In this document: positions 42,214-51,922 of the stretch, one piece after another
How the letters are laid out: each line of letters begins with the position of its first letter
How positions within the stretch are numbered: the first letter of the stretch is position 1
NCBI GenBank assembly: GCA_018992685.1
Contig: JACVGT010000018.1
Location: 286,578 to 350,577 of the forward strand
Source: Theionarchaea archaeon
GTDB taxonomy: Archaea; Methanobacteriota_B; Thermococci; Methanofastidiosales; SZ-28-30
Length of the DNA: 64,000 nt
Direction of reading: 5' to 3'
Position numbers and translations under genes: made by a program
The notes under the pieces: model-generated
The model's input: the letters and a program-made list of their open reading frames with translations, nothing else
The model's database searches: none
Told to the model about the DNA's origin: nothing

Positions 42214-43124
42214 TTCGAGTGATAAGTTCGACCGCCCGACAGAATAGCTCACACCTCCTTCCACTGGTGGCAGCATTTCTGAGTGTTTCAATGTCTGTTG
42301 CTTTCAGCCGATTTTCTTTGCAAAACCTTGCTCTTGCAAGTGTCATTGGCGTGGAATGTATCTTAACCATGTTGGCGGTGATCGCAACATATTTTCTCGT
42401 TTTTTATTCAATCTCTGAGATTCTCAACTCGAATCTTGTCCTAAAACACCAACTCACGGTAATTTTCTTCTACTCAATTCTAATAACTTTTATCGGAATG
42501 GGCAATATGAAAGGGACATTTATAAAGATATTCTTATGGTTAATTGTGGCAGTGGTTTTTGCAGCCCTTTGGAAGGTGGGGATAGTGAGAATACAGAATT
42601 GGTATGTAGCTGTTCTTCTCCCGATTCTTGTATCCTCGACCATATTCTCTTTCGGCGCCTCACCTGAATTGCTCGCTGAAGACAAGAACATCTGGCTTGA
42701 AGATGTCGAGTGGAATGACTCTGTTCACGCTTGTATTTGCATTCGGCTCAAAGTTCAGGATTATGAAGCAAGTGACATCAGAATAGAAATTCTTGCTTCA
42801 AATGGGGTTGTCCTAGATGAAGGTGAAAATCCATTAGTGAAGTTTGCGAATTTGAGAAACAACGAGGAGAAAATAGTCAGATGGAAGATCATGTTCGATG
42901 GAGTGAGAAACCATTCGATTCCTCTTTATGTTGTTTGTAGCGAGAAGGTCTCCAACAAGAAGATAGAGATTTATCTTAAGCAGGATGAATGGATGATCAA
43001 AATAGTGAAACCTGGACTCTGGGAAAATATCAAAATCCTCCTGCTGAAGAAACATTTTTCTTTTGTTGTTTTCTCTTCATTCATGAATGAATGTCTTGGA
43101 GCGGTCTATGCTCCAGCCTTATGA
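42210..43124 (+). CDS. Membrane protein with CARDB-like outer domain
   Basis: 304 aa, start overlapping the ATPase stop (ATGA). About five membrane helices in the first 150 residues, then a beta-rich domain of ~110 residues ('DYEASDIRIEILASNGVVLDEGENPLVKFANLRNNEEKIVRWKI' split over strands) that resembles the CARDB-like modules of the long ATPases. Likely the membrane partner or effector of the cassette. No family recognised. Confidence 0.65.
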   Translation: MIRVISSTARQNSSHLLPLVAAFLSVSMSVAFSRFSLQNLALASVIGVECILTMLAVIATYFLVFYSISEILNSNLVLKHQLTVIFFYSILITFIGMGNMKGTFIKIFLWLIVAVVFAALWKVGIVRIQNWYVAVLLPILVSSTIFSFGASPELLAEDKNIWLEDVEWNDSVHACICIRLKVQDYEASDIRIEILASNGVVLDEGENPLVKFANLRNNEEKIVRWKIMFDGVRNHSIPLYVVCSEKVSNKKIEIYLKQDEWMIKIVKPGLWENIKILLLKKHFSFVVFSSFMNECLGAVYAPAL

Positions 43125-43360
43125 GTTGAAGAGAACGTCTGGAAATCAGAGAATCTGCGGAACTTTCAACAAGAATAGGGAATCTGAAGTATAGAATTAT
43201 ATGGGGTCACAATGAATGAAGTTTATGGTTGAATTCTTCAAATTCGAGATTCACGAAAAAAACACATCAAAACCTTTTTAAACTATCTCTTCAATATAGG
43301 AAATCCTCCAAAAACACATTATTCTAAGAAATGTCTGACATTCAAGAACCAGGTGGTACC

Positions 43361-44578
43361 ATGATTCACATTTGGGATGAAACGCTACGAGATGGAGAAC
43401 AGACTCCAGGTGTCGTACTCACCAGGGAAGAGAAAATAGACCTGGCAAAGGCATTGGATGATGTTGGTGTCTCAGTTATTGTCTGTGGGTTTCCCGTAAA
43501 CTGTGAAATTGAGGCCCAGATTGTGAAAGCAATTGCAAGAGAGGGGTTGAAAGCAAAAGTCGGTGCTGTAGCCAGAGGATTGGAAAGGGACATAGACGAG
43601 TGCTTGACCTGTGAACCAGATGAAATTGTCACCTTCGTCCCAACATCCGATATCCACATGAAGTTCAAACTCAGAAAAACGAGAGAAGAAGTTGTTGAGA
43701 TGATCGAGACCGCTGTCCAGTATGCAGCAGACCACGGGATCACGGTGAATTTCGTGGCAGAAGACTCCACTCGCAGTGACTTTGACTTCCTCGTCCACTG
43801 CTTCAAGACAGCCCAAGAGTGCGGGGCCAACCGAATTGCCGTAGCAGACACGGTGGGGACAATGTATCCTACCAAAATGAAAGAACTGATAGAAAAGATA
43901 AAGGAGCATATATCGGTCCCCCTATCTGTCCACTGCCATAATGATCTGGGACTGGCGACAGCTAACACGCTGGCTGCCATAGAGGGGGGAGTAACCTATC
44001 CTCAGGTCACCATTAATGGATATGGTGAAAGAGCTGGAAATGCAGCCTTGGATGAGGTTGTCATGGGCATTGAACTTCTCTTGAAAAAGAAACACCAGGT
44101 CAACGTTGACAAGATATACGAATTGGCTCAGCTGGCTGAAAAATATATCATGGTTCCCATCCATCAGCAAAAACCGCTAGTGGGCAGGAAAGCCTTCACT
44201 CATGAAGCGGGTATCCACGCTCACGGCATTCTGAGAGAGCGCAGAACCTATGAAGTGGTGGATCCTGCTATCCTGAACCGGAAAACCCAGTTCGTCATTG
44301 GAAAACACACAGGTGACGCCTTACTGCAAGAAAAACTCAAGCAACTGGGAATTGAGAGGGACCCCAGGGCAAGGCGGCGCATTCTCAACATGGTAATTGG
44401 ATACCTGGAGATTTACAAATCTGATAAGATAGAACAGTTCGAACTGGCCAAGAGAAGCATAGAGAATATTACCAGAGGTATAACTGACAAAGAACTCGCA
44501 AAGATCATCCAGTTCATTGAGAACATAGATGTTCTGCGACAGATAGCAGGTGAAGAACCAGAGCTTCAGCTCGAATGA
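43361..44578 (+). CDS. Homocitrate/isopropylmalate synthase-type enzyme (AksA/LeuA/NifV family)
   Basis: 405 aa from ATG 43361, after AGGTGGTACC; ATG 43331 is an alternative. DRE-TIM metallolyase that condenses acetyl-CoA with a 2-oxoacid. Signature WDETLRDGEQTPGV (residues 4-17), metal site HCHNDLGLATAN, and 'NGYGERAGNAALDEVVM'. The long C-terminal regulatory domain of LeuA and CimA is absent, as in homocitrate synthase AksA or NifV, which points to homocitrate (coenzyme B or lysine route) rather than leucine. Substrate cannot be settled by eye. Upstream TATA-like CCTTTTTAAAC near 43271. Confidence 0.85.
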   Translation: MIHIWDETLRDGEQTPGVVLTREEKIDLAKALDDVGVSVIVCGFPVNCEIEAQIVKAIAREGLKAKVGAVARGLERDIDECLTCEPDEIVTFVPTSDIHMKFKLRKTREEVVEMIETAVQYAADHGITVNFVAEDSTRSDFDFLVHCFKTAQECGANRIAVADTVGTMYPTKMKELIEKIKEHISVPLSVHCHNDLGLATANTLAAIEGGVTYPQVTINGYGERAGNAALDEVVMGIELLLKKKHQVNVDKIYELAQLAEKYIMVPIHQQKPLVGRKAFTHEAGIHAHGILRERRTYEVVDPAILNRKTQFVIGKHTGDALLQEKLKQLGIERDPRARRRILNMVIGYLEIYKSDKIEQFELAKRSIENITRGITDKELAKIIQFIENIDVLRQIAGEEPELQLE

Positions 44579-44707
44579 TGCCAGGAAATGGACCCAGGTT
44601 TTCGAGAACCTGTACACCCCTTTTCTGTTCTATTGAGTGGGAATTGCCTGCTGAATGGTGATCCTGGTGATCCAAAAGCTTTTTATAACCATGCGAAAAG
44701 AGAGTTC

Positions 44708-46246
44708 ATGATTATCCAGGCACAGATCGGTGCATGTGGGACATGCATTAACTCTGATATATACAATGATATAGATGATGTGTACTTCATTTCTCATTCT
44801 CTTGCTCCGGAGAGAGGTATCCTCAAAAAGCAGCCCGTGGAGGACACACCTTCTGCTGACATTGGCATAATTGATGGACCCATCTGTCTCCAGGGGAGAG
44901 AGGAGAGTCTCCAGATAGCTGAATTGGTCAGAGAGAAGAGTAAGATCTTGCTGGGAATCGGAACCTGCGCTGTGGGCAGTCCGACAATCGGAGGGTTTGT
45001 TACAGAAGACTGTTCCAGAATGCTTCCCTTTTTCTGTCCCTTCTTGCGAACCCGGCACCCCAAGATCGAGAATCATGTGACATTTGACTACAAACTTCCC
45101 GTGTGCTCAGCAAACCAGGAAGGACTCAAGAAATTCGTCAAAGCTGTCAAAGATGATGACACCAGTTATCTGAAGTACTTTAAGGCACCAGAAGCCAATA
45201 ATGTCTCAGTCATTACAGAATCCGACCTGTGTATGGGATGCGGCACCTGTGGCATGGCATGCCCGACTCGGGCAGTTTCCTTCGTAGAGCAGCGACCCAG
45301 AATCGATCTTGACGTGTGTATCAAGTGCGGTGCGTGCTTTATCCAGTGCCCACGCAGCTTCTTTGACATTGGAGTGCTCTCCCAGGTCATGTATAAGAAT
45401 CAGGCGGATCCTCAACTGGGATTTTTCCAGAAAGCATACAGCGCTCGAACGAAGAATGAGGCCATTCAGCACATGTCCCAGGATGGCGGAATTGTCACTG
45501 ATCTCCTCTGTCATGTACTGGAAGAGGATATTGTTGATGCAGCTGTGGTATCAATTTCCCGAAATGAATGGAACACGCTTCCTGCAGTGGTTACCACCCC
45601 TGAGGAAGTTCTCCAAGCAGCGGGTACCAAATACACGGTGGTGCCCAACCTCACAGGGATAAAAGAGGCTGCGGACAGAGGGTTTGATCGCATAGCCTTT
45701 GTAGGTGTCCCCTGCCAAATCCAAGGAGTGGGTAAAACCAATGCCTATCCCCTCGGGGACAGATACTACCACTCCAAGATCGCACTGGTCATCAGTATTT
45801 TTTGCATGGAGAATTTCTTGTTTGGGAATCTCCGTTCCATTGTGGAAGGAAAGACAGAAGTTCCTTTAGACTACGTCAACAAGATGGGGATCAGCAAAGG
45901 ACGATTCTGGGTGAGATCTGTGGATGGAAACAGGTACAGGACTCCTGTCAAGTCCATTGAACCCTATGCCCAGAAAAGCTGCTCGTTTTGCCTGGACTTC
46001 TGCGGGGAATTGAGTGACATATCTGTGGGGAGCGTGGGAAGTCCCGATGGGTACAGTTCAGTCTTCGTCAGATCTGAGAAGGGTCTTACGATATTCGACG
46101 GGTTCAGAACCCAGATTGAATGTGAAGATATCTCAGAGGAGGGATTGAAGGCTATCAGGGACTTGGCTTCCATCAAGAAATCAAAGAATGCAAAACTCAT
46201 ACAAGAAAGAATGGAGAAAAAGGAGAGAGTTACCTGTTGTTTTTAG
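44708..46246 (+). CDS. Fusion of hydrogenase small-subunit-like, ferredoxin and F420 beta-subunit (FrhB) domains
   Basis: 512 aa from ATG 44708; a TATA (AAGCTTTTTATAACC) at ~44677-44692 lies inside the longer frame, so the earlier ATG 44588 is unlikely. Residues ~1-165 follow NuoB/FrhG (IGACGTCINSD, 'GPICLQGREES', IGTCAVGSPTIGG). Residues ~173-215 carry two [4Fe-4S] motifs (CMGCGTCGMACP, CIKCGACFIQCP). Residues ~220-512 are the FrhB domain, which binds FAD and coenzyme F420. In most archaea these are separate subunits. No hydrogenase large subunit is near, so the partner oxidoreductase is unknown. Strong hint of F420 use. Confidence 0.82.
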   Translation: MIIQAQIGACGTCINSDIYNDIDDVYFISHSLAPERGILKKQPVEDTPSADIGIIDGPICLQGREESLQIAELVREKSKILLGIGTCAVGSPTIGGFVTEDCSRMLPFFCPFLRTRHPKIENHVTFDYKLPVCSANQEGLKKFVKAVKDDDTSYLKYFKAPEANNVSVITESDLCMGCGTCGMACPTRAVSFVEQRPRIDLDVCIKCGACFIQCPRSFFDIGVLSQVMYKNQADPQLGFFQKAYSARTKNEAIQHMSQDGGIVTDLLCHVLEEDIVDAAVVSISRNEWNTLPAVVTTPEEVLQAAGTKYTVVPNLTGIKEAADRGFDRIAFVGVPCQIQGVGKTNAYPLGDRYYHSKIALVISIFCMENFLFGNLRSIVEGKTEVPLDYVNKMGISKGRFWVRSVDGNRYRTPVKSIEPYAQKSCSFCLDFCGELSDISVGSVGSPDGYSSVFVRSEKGLTIFDGFRTQIECEDISEEGLKAIRDLASIKKSKNAKLIQERMEKKERVTCCF

Positions 46247-47000
46247 GCAATTTCGGTATCAACCAGGAAAGGAACGAATCTTCGCTTCTGGTCTGCATGT
46301 AGACTTTTCCGGGTCCCTGAAATTCTGCTACTAATCCTTCGCCACTGAATAGTGTGGATTTCAGTCCTCCAACACGCCTGACATTCCACTGGACAATGCT
46401 GTCAAACGCTACAATATGCCCCGTATCCAACACAAGCCGTTCTCCTGAGCCCATGTTCACTTCATGCAGCGCTCCGTAAGAAGACATGAACATGTATCCT
46501 GTACCTTCCAGTTTCAGAAGGAATAACCCTTCTCTGGCAAAGAAGGTCTTGGTGCCGCCAAATTTGGTGTCAACGGTCAACTGCGGATCTGAAGCCATGT
46601 AGCATCCTGAAGTGACAAAAATGGTCTCGGATTTGAGCTCACGGTAGATGACGTCACCTGATAGGGGTGGCGCCAGCCCAATAGTCCCTGGTCCACCTGA
46701 TGCCGTATACGTATTCATGAAAAAACTTTCTCCACCCAGCATGGACCGTTTCAGAGCGCCAAAAACGCCTCCTTTTGCTTCTGTTAAAAGCTGGAGATTG
46801 GAAGACATGTACACCATGGCTCCACCTTCTGCTGTAATACTCTGTCCAGATTTTAAGTGCACTTCGGCAAGAGAATAACTTGGTCGGTACAGAATCTGGT
46901 AATCCACCATCCCAGAGAATTGTTCTGCCAGGGAAGCACCACAACTCGCACAAAAAACGCTCCCTTCCGGATTCTCAGTACCACAATGTTTGCAATACAT
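46230..47000 (-). CDS. AIM24/TIGR00266-family protein with zinc ribbon
   Basis: 256 aa. N-terminal zinc ribbon MYCKHCGTENPEGSVFCASCG (Cys pairs at 3/6 and 17/20), then the AIM24 double beta-helix: 'ITAEGGAMVYMSSNL', 'GGESFFMNTYTA', 'LVLDTGHIVAFDSIVQWNV', and the end 'GPGKVYMQTRS'. Family is found in all domains with no fixed role (mitochondrial shape in yeast). The 3' end overlaps the FrhB-fusion gene on the other strand by 17 bases. Confidence 0.85.
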   Translation of the reverse strand: MYCKHCGTENPEGSVFCASCGASLAEQFSGMVDYQILYRPSYSLAEVHLKSGQSITAEGGAMVYMSSNLQLLTEAKGGVFGALKRSMLGGESFFMNTYTASGGPGTIGLAPPLSGDVIYRELKSETIFVTSGCYMASDPQLTVDTKFGGTKTFFAREGLFLLKLEGTGYMFMSSYGALHEVNMGSGERLVLDTGHIVAFDSIVQWNVRRVGGLKSTLFSGEGLVAEFQGPGKVYMQTRSEDSFLSWLIPKLPKNNR

Positions 47001-47114
47001 GAGAAGTAACCAGTCAGCATCTATTTAAACTAACCCATTTTCCTGTGAGAAACAAAGATTTATAAAACGTTCTTCGCATAACAAAAAAAGCCGCAAAAGA
47101 CGTGTGGTGGTACG

Positions 47115-49694
47115 ATGATGGATCAATACAACCCTCGAGAGATGGAACCAAGAATCCAGAAATTCTGGGAAGACTGTAGCATATTCAGATTTACGAGAGA
47201 CTCTAAAGCACCAGTCTATTCCATAGATACTCCTCCCCGTACGCTGTCTGGCACTATCCACATGGGACATGCCATGAGCTACTCCCAGATGGAGTTCATT
47301 GCCCGGTACAAGAGAATGCAGAAGTACAATGTATTCTTTCCCATGGGATTTGATGATAATGGGCTGGCCACTGAACGGTACGTGGAACAGAAGTACAATG
47401 TCACATCAAAAGAGATGTCACGGGAAGAGTTCATCAGCCTCTGTCTGAAAGAGACTGTCATTGGTGGAAGGTATTTCAGGGATGTGTGGACCTCACTGGG
47501 GATTTCCTGTGACTGGACAACCTTGTACTCCACCATTGACGAACACTGTAGACGAGTCGCCCAGAAGAGTTTCATAGAGTTATACCCCAGCGGAAAGCTA
47601 GAACGAAAAGAAGACCCCATAACCTGGTGTCCTTTATGTGAAACCGCCATTGCCCAGGCAGAATTGGAAGATAAGACAGAAGAAACCTTTTTAACCACCA
47701 TACGATTTGGATGTGACGGGGTTGACCTTCCCATTGCCACCACAAGGCCTGAATTCCTGGCTGCCTGTGTGGCCGTAGTGGTACACCCCGAAGATCGGAG
47801 GTACAAGAATCTTCCAGGAAAAAAGGCTACTGTCCCTTTATTTCAACAAGAAGTTCCTGTAATTGCTGATTCCAGAGTAGACATGCGCTTTGGAACTGGT
47901 ATCGTCATGATCTGTACCTTTGGGGACAAGACGGATGTGGAATGGTGGCGGGACTACCAGCTGGATACGCGCATCATCATTAATAACGATGGAAGCTTGA
48001 CTGATATGGCTGGTGCATACACGGGGATGACCCTTGTAGAGGCCAGGAAGCTGATTCTGAAGGAACTGAAAGAGAAGAACCTCATAGTAGCCCAGGAAAG
48101 AATTGAACACACCCTGAATGCTCATGAAAGGTGTCATACTCCTGTGGAATTCATCATAGCAAACCAGTGGTTTGTAAAAGTCATGGATCTGAAAGAAGAG
48201 CTCATAGAGAAAGGAAAACAGATACAGTGGTACCCCGAATTCATGGGGAAGAGATATGAATCCTGGGTTGAAAATCTCAGGTGGGACTGGTGTATTTCCA
48301 GACAGAGGTACTACGGGATACCATTTCCGGTGTGGTACTGCAGGAAATGCGGAAAAATCATTCTGGCTGAGGAAAAGGATCTTCCGGTAGATCCGGTGAA
48401 TGACGTTCCTCCTCATCCCTGCGAATGCGGATCCACAGAATTCAACCCTGAGACAGACGTACTGGATACCTGGTTCACCTCGGCGCATACTCCTCAAATT
48501 GCCGCTCGATGGTCAGAACCTGACTCCATGATGGATGAACTGTTCCCCATGAGTCTGCGCAGTCAGGCCCACGATATTATCAGAACCTGGGCATTCTACA
48601 CTATTGTAAAAGCTTTTCTCCACCATGACTGTGTTCCCTGGTTTAATGCAATGATTTCAGGACACGGACTGGATGAACATGGGAAGGGAATGCATGCTTC
48701 ACGAGGAAATGTAGTTTTGTGCATGGACATGGTCAAGAAGCACTCTGCTGATGCTGTGAGATGGTGGGCTGCAGAAGCCAAACTGGGTGAAGATTTGCTG
48801 TTCAAGGAAAAGGACGTAATCAAAGGGTACAAACTCTGCGTAAAATTATGGAATGCGTCAAAACTGGTTTCTCTTCATCTTGATTCAAAGCCAGAAGATG
48901 CTGAATTGAGAGACGTGGATGCCTGGCTCCTGGGGAGGCTGGATACGCTCATCAACGAGGCAACAGTACATCTGGACAGCTACGAATACAGCAGGGCAAA
49001 AAATGTGATAGAACAGTCCTTCTGGCATGAATTCTGTGACAACTATCTGGAACTGGTAAAATATCGGCTGTATGGAGAAAAAGATAAGGCTGCTGTCTAT
49101 GTACTGTACTATTCTCTGCTCACATATCTGAAATTGCTGTCACCGTACGTAGCCCACATTACTGAGGAGATCTACCAGAATGTGTATCGTCAATGGGAAG
49201 AAGAAGTGAGCATCCATGTATCTTCATGGCCCAATCCTTTTGGAATCCCTGAAAGCAAACAGGGACAGACTCTTGTGGATGTTATTGCTGCATTACGGAG
49301 ATGGAAATCGGACATGGGGATGCCCTTGAACAAAGAAGTGTCCAGAGTGAAGCTGTATTCAGACACAGCCATCGAGGATGTCGGTGACATCAAAGGGGCC
49401 ATGAACATTGAAACAGTTGAAGTTACCAGCGAATCTCCCGCCTGGAAGGAGAAAATTGTCAAGGTGAGTCCTGATTACAGTGCTATTGGACCGCTATTCG
49501 GGAGAGATACTAGTAAAGTGGCCTCACTCCTCGAGATGCATGCACTTGAATTGGAACACACACCACAGATGGAGAAGGACGGATTCTTACTGAAGCGGGA
49601 GTACATCGGATCAATCCAGAAGGAATTCTACGTTGGAGAGAAGCGAGTGGAGGTACTCTCTGCAGGAGATGTTATTATCGAAGTTGAGGTCTAA
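47115..49694 (+). CDS. valS: Valyl-tRNA synthetase
   Basis: 859 aa class I synthetase that charges tRNA-Val. HMGH at ~54-57 is the HIGH motif ('SGTIHMGHAMSYSQ'); editing (CP1) domain follows with 'TTRPEFLAACVAVVVHPED'; 'DWCISRQRYYGIPFPVW' and Cys-rich zinc region (YCRKCGKI, HPCECGS) come next; anticodon-binding helical part at the end. Unusual: the KMSKS position reads GKGMHASRGN, so the two Lys are replaced. The stop is directly followed by ATG of a zinc dehydrogenase gene, suggesting one mRNA. Confidence 0.93.
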   Translation: MMDQYNPREMEPRIQKFWEDCSIFRFTRDSKAPVYSIDTPPRTLSGTIHMGHAMSYSQMEFIARYKRMQKYNVFFPMGFDDNGLATERYVEQKYNVTSKEMSREEFISLCLKETVIGGRYFRDVWTSLGISCDWTTLYSTIDEHCRRVAQKSFIELYPSGKLERKEDPITWCPLCETAIAQAELEDKTEETFLTTIRFGCDGVDLPIATTRPEFLAACVAVVVHPEDRRYKNLPGKKATVPLFQQEVPVIADSRVDMRFGTGIVMICTFGDKTDVEWWRDYQLDTRIIINNDGSLTDMAGAYTGMTLVEARKLILKELKEKNLIVAQERIEHTLNAHERCHTPVEFIIANQWFVKVMDLKEELIEKGKQIQWYPEFMGKRYESWVENLRWDWCISRQRYYGIPFPVWYCRKCGKIILAEEKDLPVDPVNDVPPHPCECGSTEFNPETDVLDTWFTSAHTPQIAARWSEPDSMMDELFPMSLRSQAHDIIRTWAFYTIVKAFLHHDCVPWFNAMISGHGLDEHGKGMHASRGNVVLCMDMVKKHSADAVRWWAAEAKLGEDLLFKEKDVIKGYKLCVKLWNASKLVSLHLDSKPEDAELRDVDAWLLGRLDTLINEATVHLDSYEYSRAKNVIEQSFWHEFCDNYLELVKYRLYGEKDKAAVYVLYYSLLTYLKLLSPYVAHITEEIYQNVYRQWEEEVSIHVSSWPNPFGIPESKQGQTLVDVIAALRRWKSDMGMPLNKEVSRVKLYSDTAIEDVGDIKGAMNIETVEVTSESPAWKEKIVKVSPDYSAIGPLFGRDTSKVASLLEMHALELEHTPQMEKDGFLLKREYIGSIQKEFYVGEKRVEVLSAGDVIIEVEV

Positions 49695-50681
49695 ATGAAG
49701 GCTGCTGTCTACTACGGGCTTGATGATTTCAGAATTGAGGAAAGACCCCTCCCCAGAATCGGTGAGTATGAAGTTCTGGTTAAAGTCAGAGCATGCGGGG
49801 TGTGCGGTACTGATGTTCACAAAGCAGTGCACCACACCGTAGAGGATGGGACTATTCTAGGGCATGAAGTGGCTGGAGACATCATTGAAACAGGTAGGGA
49901 GGTCACAAAATTCGAAACAGGTGAAAAGGTAGTTGTTCCCCACCATACACCCTGTTTCGCTTGCTCTTATTGTCACCATGACCATCACACCCTATGTGAC
50001 CAATACACAAAAACAAATATTGATCCTGGTGGATTTTCGGAGGTTATCAGGGTTCCCCAACCCAATGTGGAGAGAGCTATGCTGTCTTTTGACCACATAG
50101 ACTATGAAGATGCTGCCTTTGTGGAACCGTTAGCCTGTTGCATCCACGCCTGGGATCGATTGGTGGTGTTCCCTGGCGACACCGTCCTGATTGTGGGAGC
50201 AGGTCCTATTGGACTCCTTCATCTGGAACTGGCGAAAACACGCCAAACTGAGGTATTGGTGGCAGATATCAAGGCATCCAGACTGCAACAGGTGGAAAAA
50301 AGAGGTGGTATTCCCCTTCAGGCACGTGAGATAACGGGATTGGAAGCTGACATTGTAGTTGTGGCCGCTGGAACCACAAATGCGTACGAACTTGCCCTTT
50401 CAAGTGTGAAGAAGGGTGGCCAGATCAGTTTTTTTGCAGAGTGCCCTCCTGACTCGCAGATTGCACTGGACCCCAATGTGGTCTATAGCAAAGAGCTCAC
50501 ATTCACGGGGAGCTACTCTTCAACCCCCCGTGGTCACTGGAAAGCCTTGAACCTTATCGAGAGTGGAGTGCTGGACGTCAAACAGTTGATATCTCACCGG
50601 TTTGGATTAGAGGATCTGGGAAGAGCCATCAAGATGGCCTCTAGAGCTGAGGATTGCCTCAAAATAATGATTAAACCGTGA
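49695..50681 (+). CDS. Zinc-dependent MDR alcohol/polyol dehydrogenase 1
   Basis: 328 aa medium-chain dehydrogenase. Catalytic zinc: C in GVCGTD, H/E in LGHEVAGD. Structural zinc: four Cys-type ligands in CFACSYCHHDHHTLC. NAD-binding GAGPIGL near residue 171. Follows valS with no gap and precedes a second MDR gene by four bases. The sorbitol/threonine dehydrogenase branch is the best fit; substrate unknown. The pair may form a mixed complex. Confidence 0.88.
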   Translation: MKAAVYYGLDDFRIEERPLPRIGEYEVLVKVRACGVCGTDVHKAVHHTVEDGTILGHEVAGDIIETGREVTKFETGEKVVVPHHTPCFACSYCHHDHHTLCDQYTKTNIDPGGFSEVIRVPQPNVERAMLSFDHIDYEDAAFVEPLACCIHAWDRLVVFPGDTVLIVGAGPIGLLHLELAKTRQTEVLVADIKASRLQQVEKRGGIPLQAREITGLEADIVVVAAGTTNAYELALSSVKKGGQISFFAECPPDSQIALDPNVVYSKELTFTGSYSSTPRGHWKALNLIESGVLDVKQLISHRFGLEDLGRAIKMASRAEDCLKIMIKP

Positions 50682-50685
50682 TACT

Positions 50686-51708
50686 ATGAAAGTTGCCATG
50701 TTTTATGGGCCTGGAGATGTCAGGTTGGAAGAAAGGGATATACCTGAGATTGAAGCCGACGAAGTTTTAGTAAGAATAAGGGCTGCTTTAACCTGCGGAA
50801 CTGATATCAAGACCTACAGGAGGGGACATGCACTGGTACCTCCTCCTTCCCCGTTCGGGCATGAGTATGCGGGAGACGTTGTTGCAGTTGGCGAAAGAGT
50901 TGAACGAGTAACAGAGGGGATGCGGATTGTGGCTGCCAATTCTGCCCCATGCGGACACTGCTTCTACTGCAAGAGAGGAAGAGAAAGCCTCTGTGAAAAT
51001 TTGTTCTTTGTATGGGGCGCTTTTGCTGAGTACATTGTAGTTCCAGGCAGGATCGTCCAGAAGAACCTGCTGGAAGTGCCTGAACATGTTACTTATGAAG
51101 AAGCTGCTCTGACAGAGCCATTAGCCTGTGTCATTCACGGTGTCGAAGCCTCCAACATACAGATGGGCGATACCGTGGTGATCAATGGGGCAGGTCCTAT
51201 TGGATTATTCTTCACTGCACTGGTAAAACAGAAAGGCGCACGGGTGATTCAGACTGATCTGGTAGAGGAAAGACTCTCTGTGGCAGAGCAACTGGGTGCT
51301 GATCACATTATTAATGCCCAGGAAGGAGAGGAAGCCACCATCCACAACGTGAAAGCACTCACGGAGGGCAGAGGAGCAGATATCGCAATTGAAGCTGTAG
51401 GTTATCCAAAAATCTGGGAGACTACCATCAAGATGACCAGAAAGGGAGGGACTGCTACGCTGTTTGGCGGATGTGAAAAAAACACCACCATTACGGTGGA
51501 TACAACATCGCTGCATTACAATGAGATAACAATGAAAGGAGTTTTCCATCACACTCCTCACTACATCAGAACCGCCCTCAATTTACTGTCGTGGGGATCT
51601 CTTGATACTCAAGTTTTTATTACTGAGAAGATGCCCCTGTCCCGCATAGATGAAACACTCAAGAAAGTAATGGCTCAGAAGGGAGTGAAAATTGCCTTGA
51701 TTCCCTGA
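50686..51708 (+). CDS. Zinc-dependent MDR alcohol/polyol dehydrogenase 2
   Basis: 340 aa. Catalytic zinc residues in LTCGTD and FGHEYAGD; structural zinc in CGHCFYCKRGRESLC; NAD-binding GAGPIGL; 'EAVGYPKIWETTIKMTRKGGTATLFGG' is the usual second half. Close to but clearly different from the gene before it, with which it is surely co-transcribed. Its N-terminus (MKVAMFYGPGDVRLEERDIP) is standard. Confidence 0.88.
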   Translation: MKVAMFYGPGDVRLEERDIPEIEADEVLVRIRAALTCGTDIKTYRRGHALVPPPSPFGHEYAGDVVAVGERVERVTEGMRIVAANSAPCGHCFYCKRGRESLCENLFFVWGAFAEYIVVPGRIVQKNLLEVPEHVTYEEAALTEPLACVIHGVEASNIQMGDTVVINGAGPIGLFFTALVKQKGARVIQTDLVEERLSVAEQLGADHIINAQEGEEATIHNVKALTEGRGADIAIEAVGYPKIWETTIKMTRKGGTATLFGGCEKNTTITVDTTSLHYNEITMKGVFHHTPHYIRTALNLLSWGSLDTQVFITEKMPLSRIDETLKKVMAQKGVKIALIP

Positions 51709-51922
51709 GTGTCCTCAGAAGAACCAACAGTAGTCACGATCTAGATCAACCATACGAAAGAAGTATCCCATAACGTGAAGAAAAGTCTGCCGGAGAGCTA
51801 CCAGTTAGAGGATGGGGCAGTCTTGGACGAAAAAAGAGATTATCCCACGAATTAAGTTGAACGTTTCAATAATGAAAACATTTATATTCTTTAAAAAAAT
51901 CTCACCCTGAAAAGGTGCTGTC

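Noticed and set aside
43366..43980. 204-codon minus frame
   Set aside because: Antisense to the strongly conserved synthase gene; Ser/Thr-rich composition typical of a shadow.
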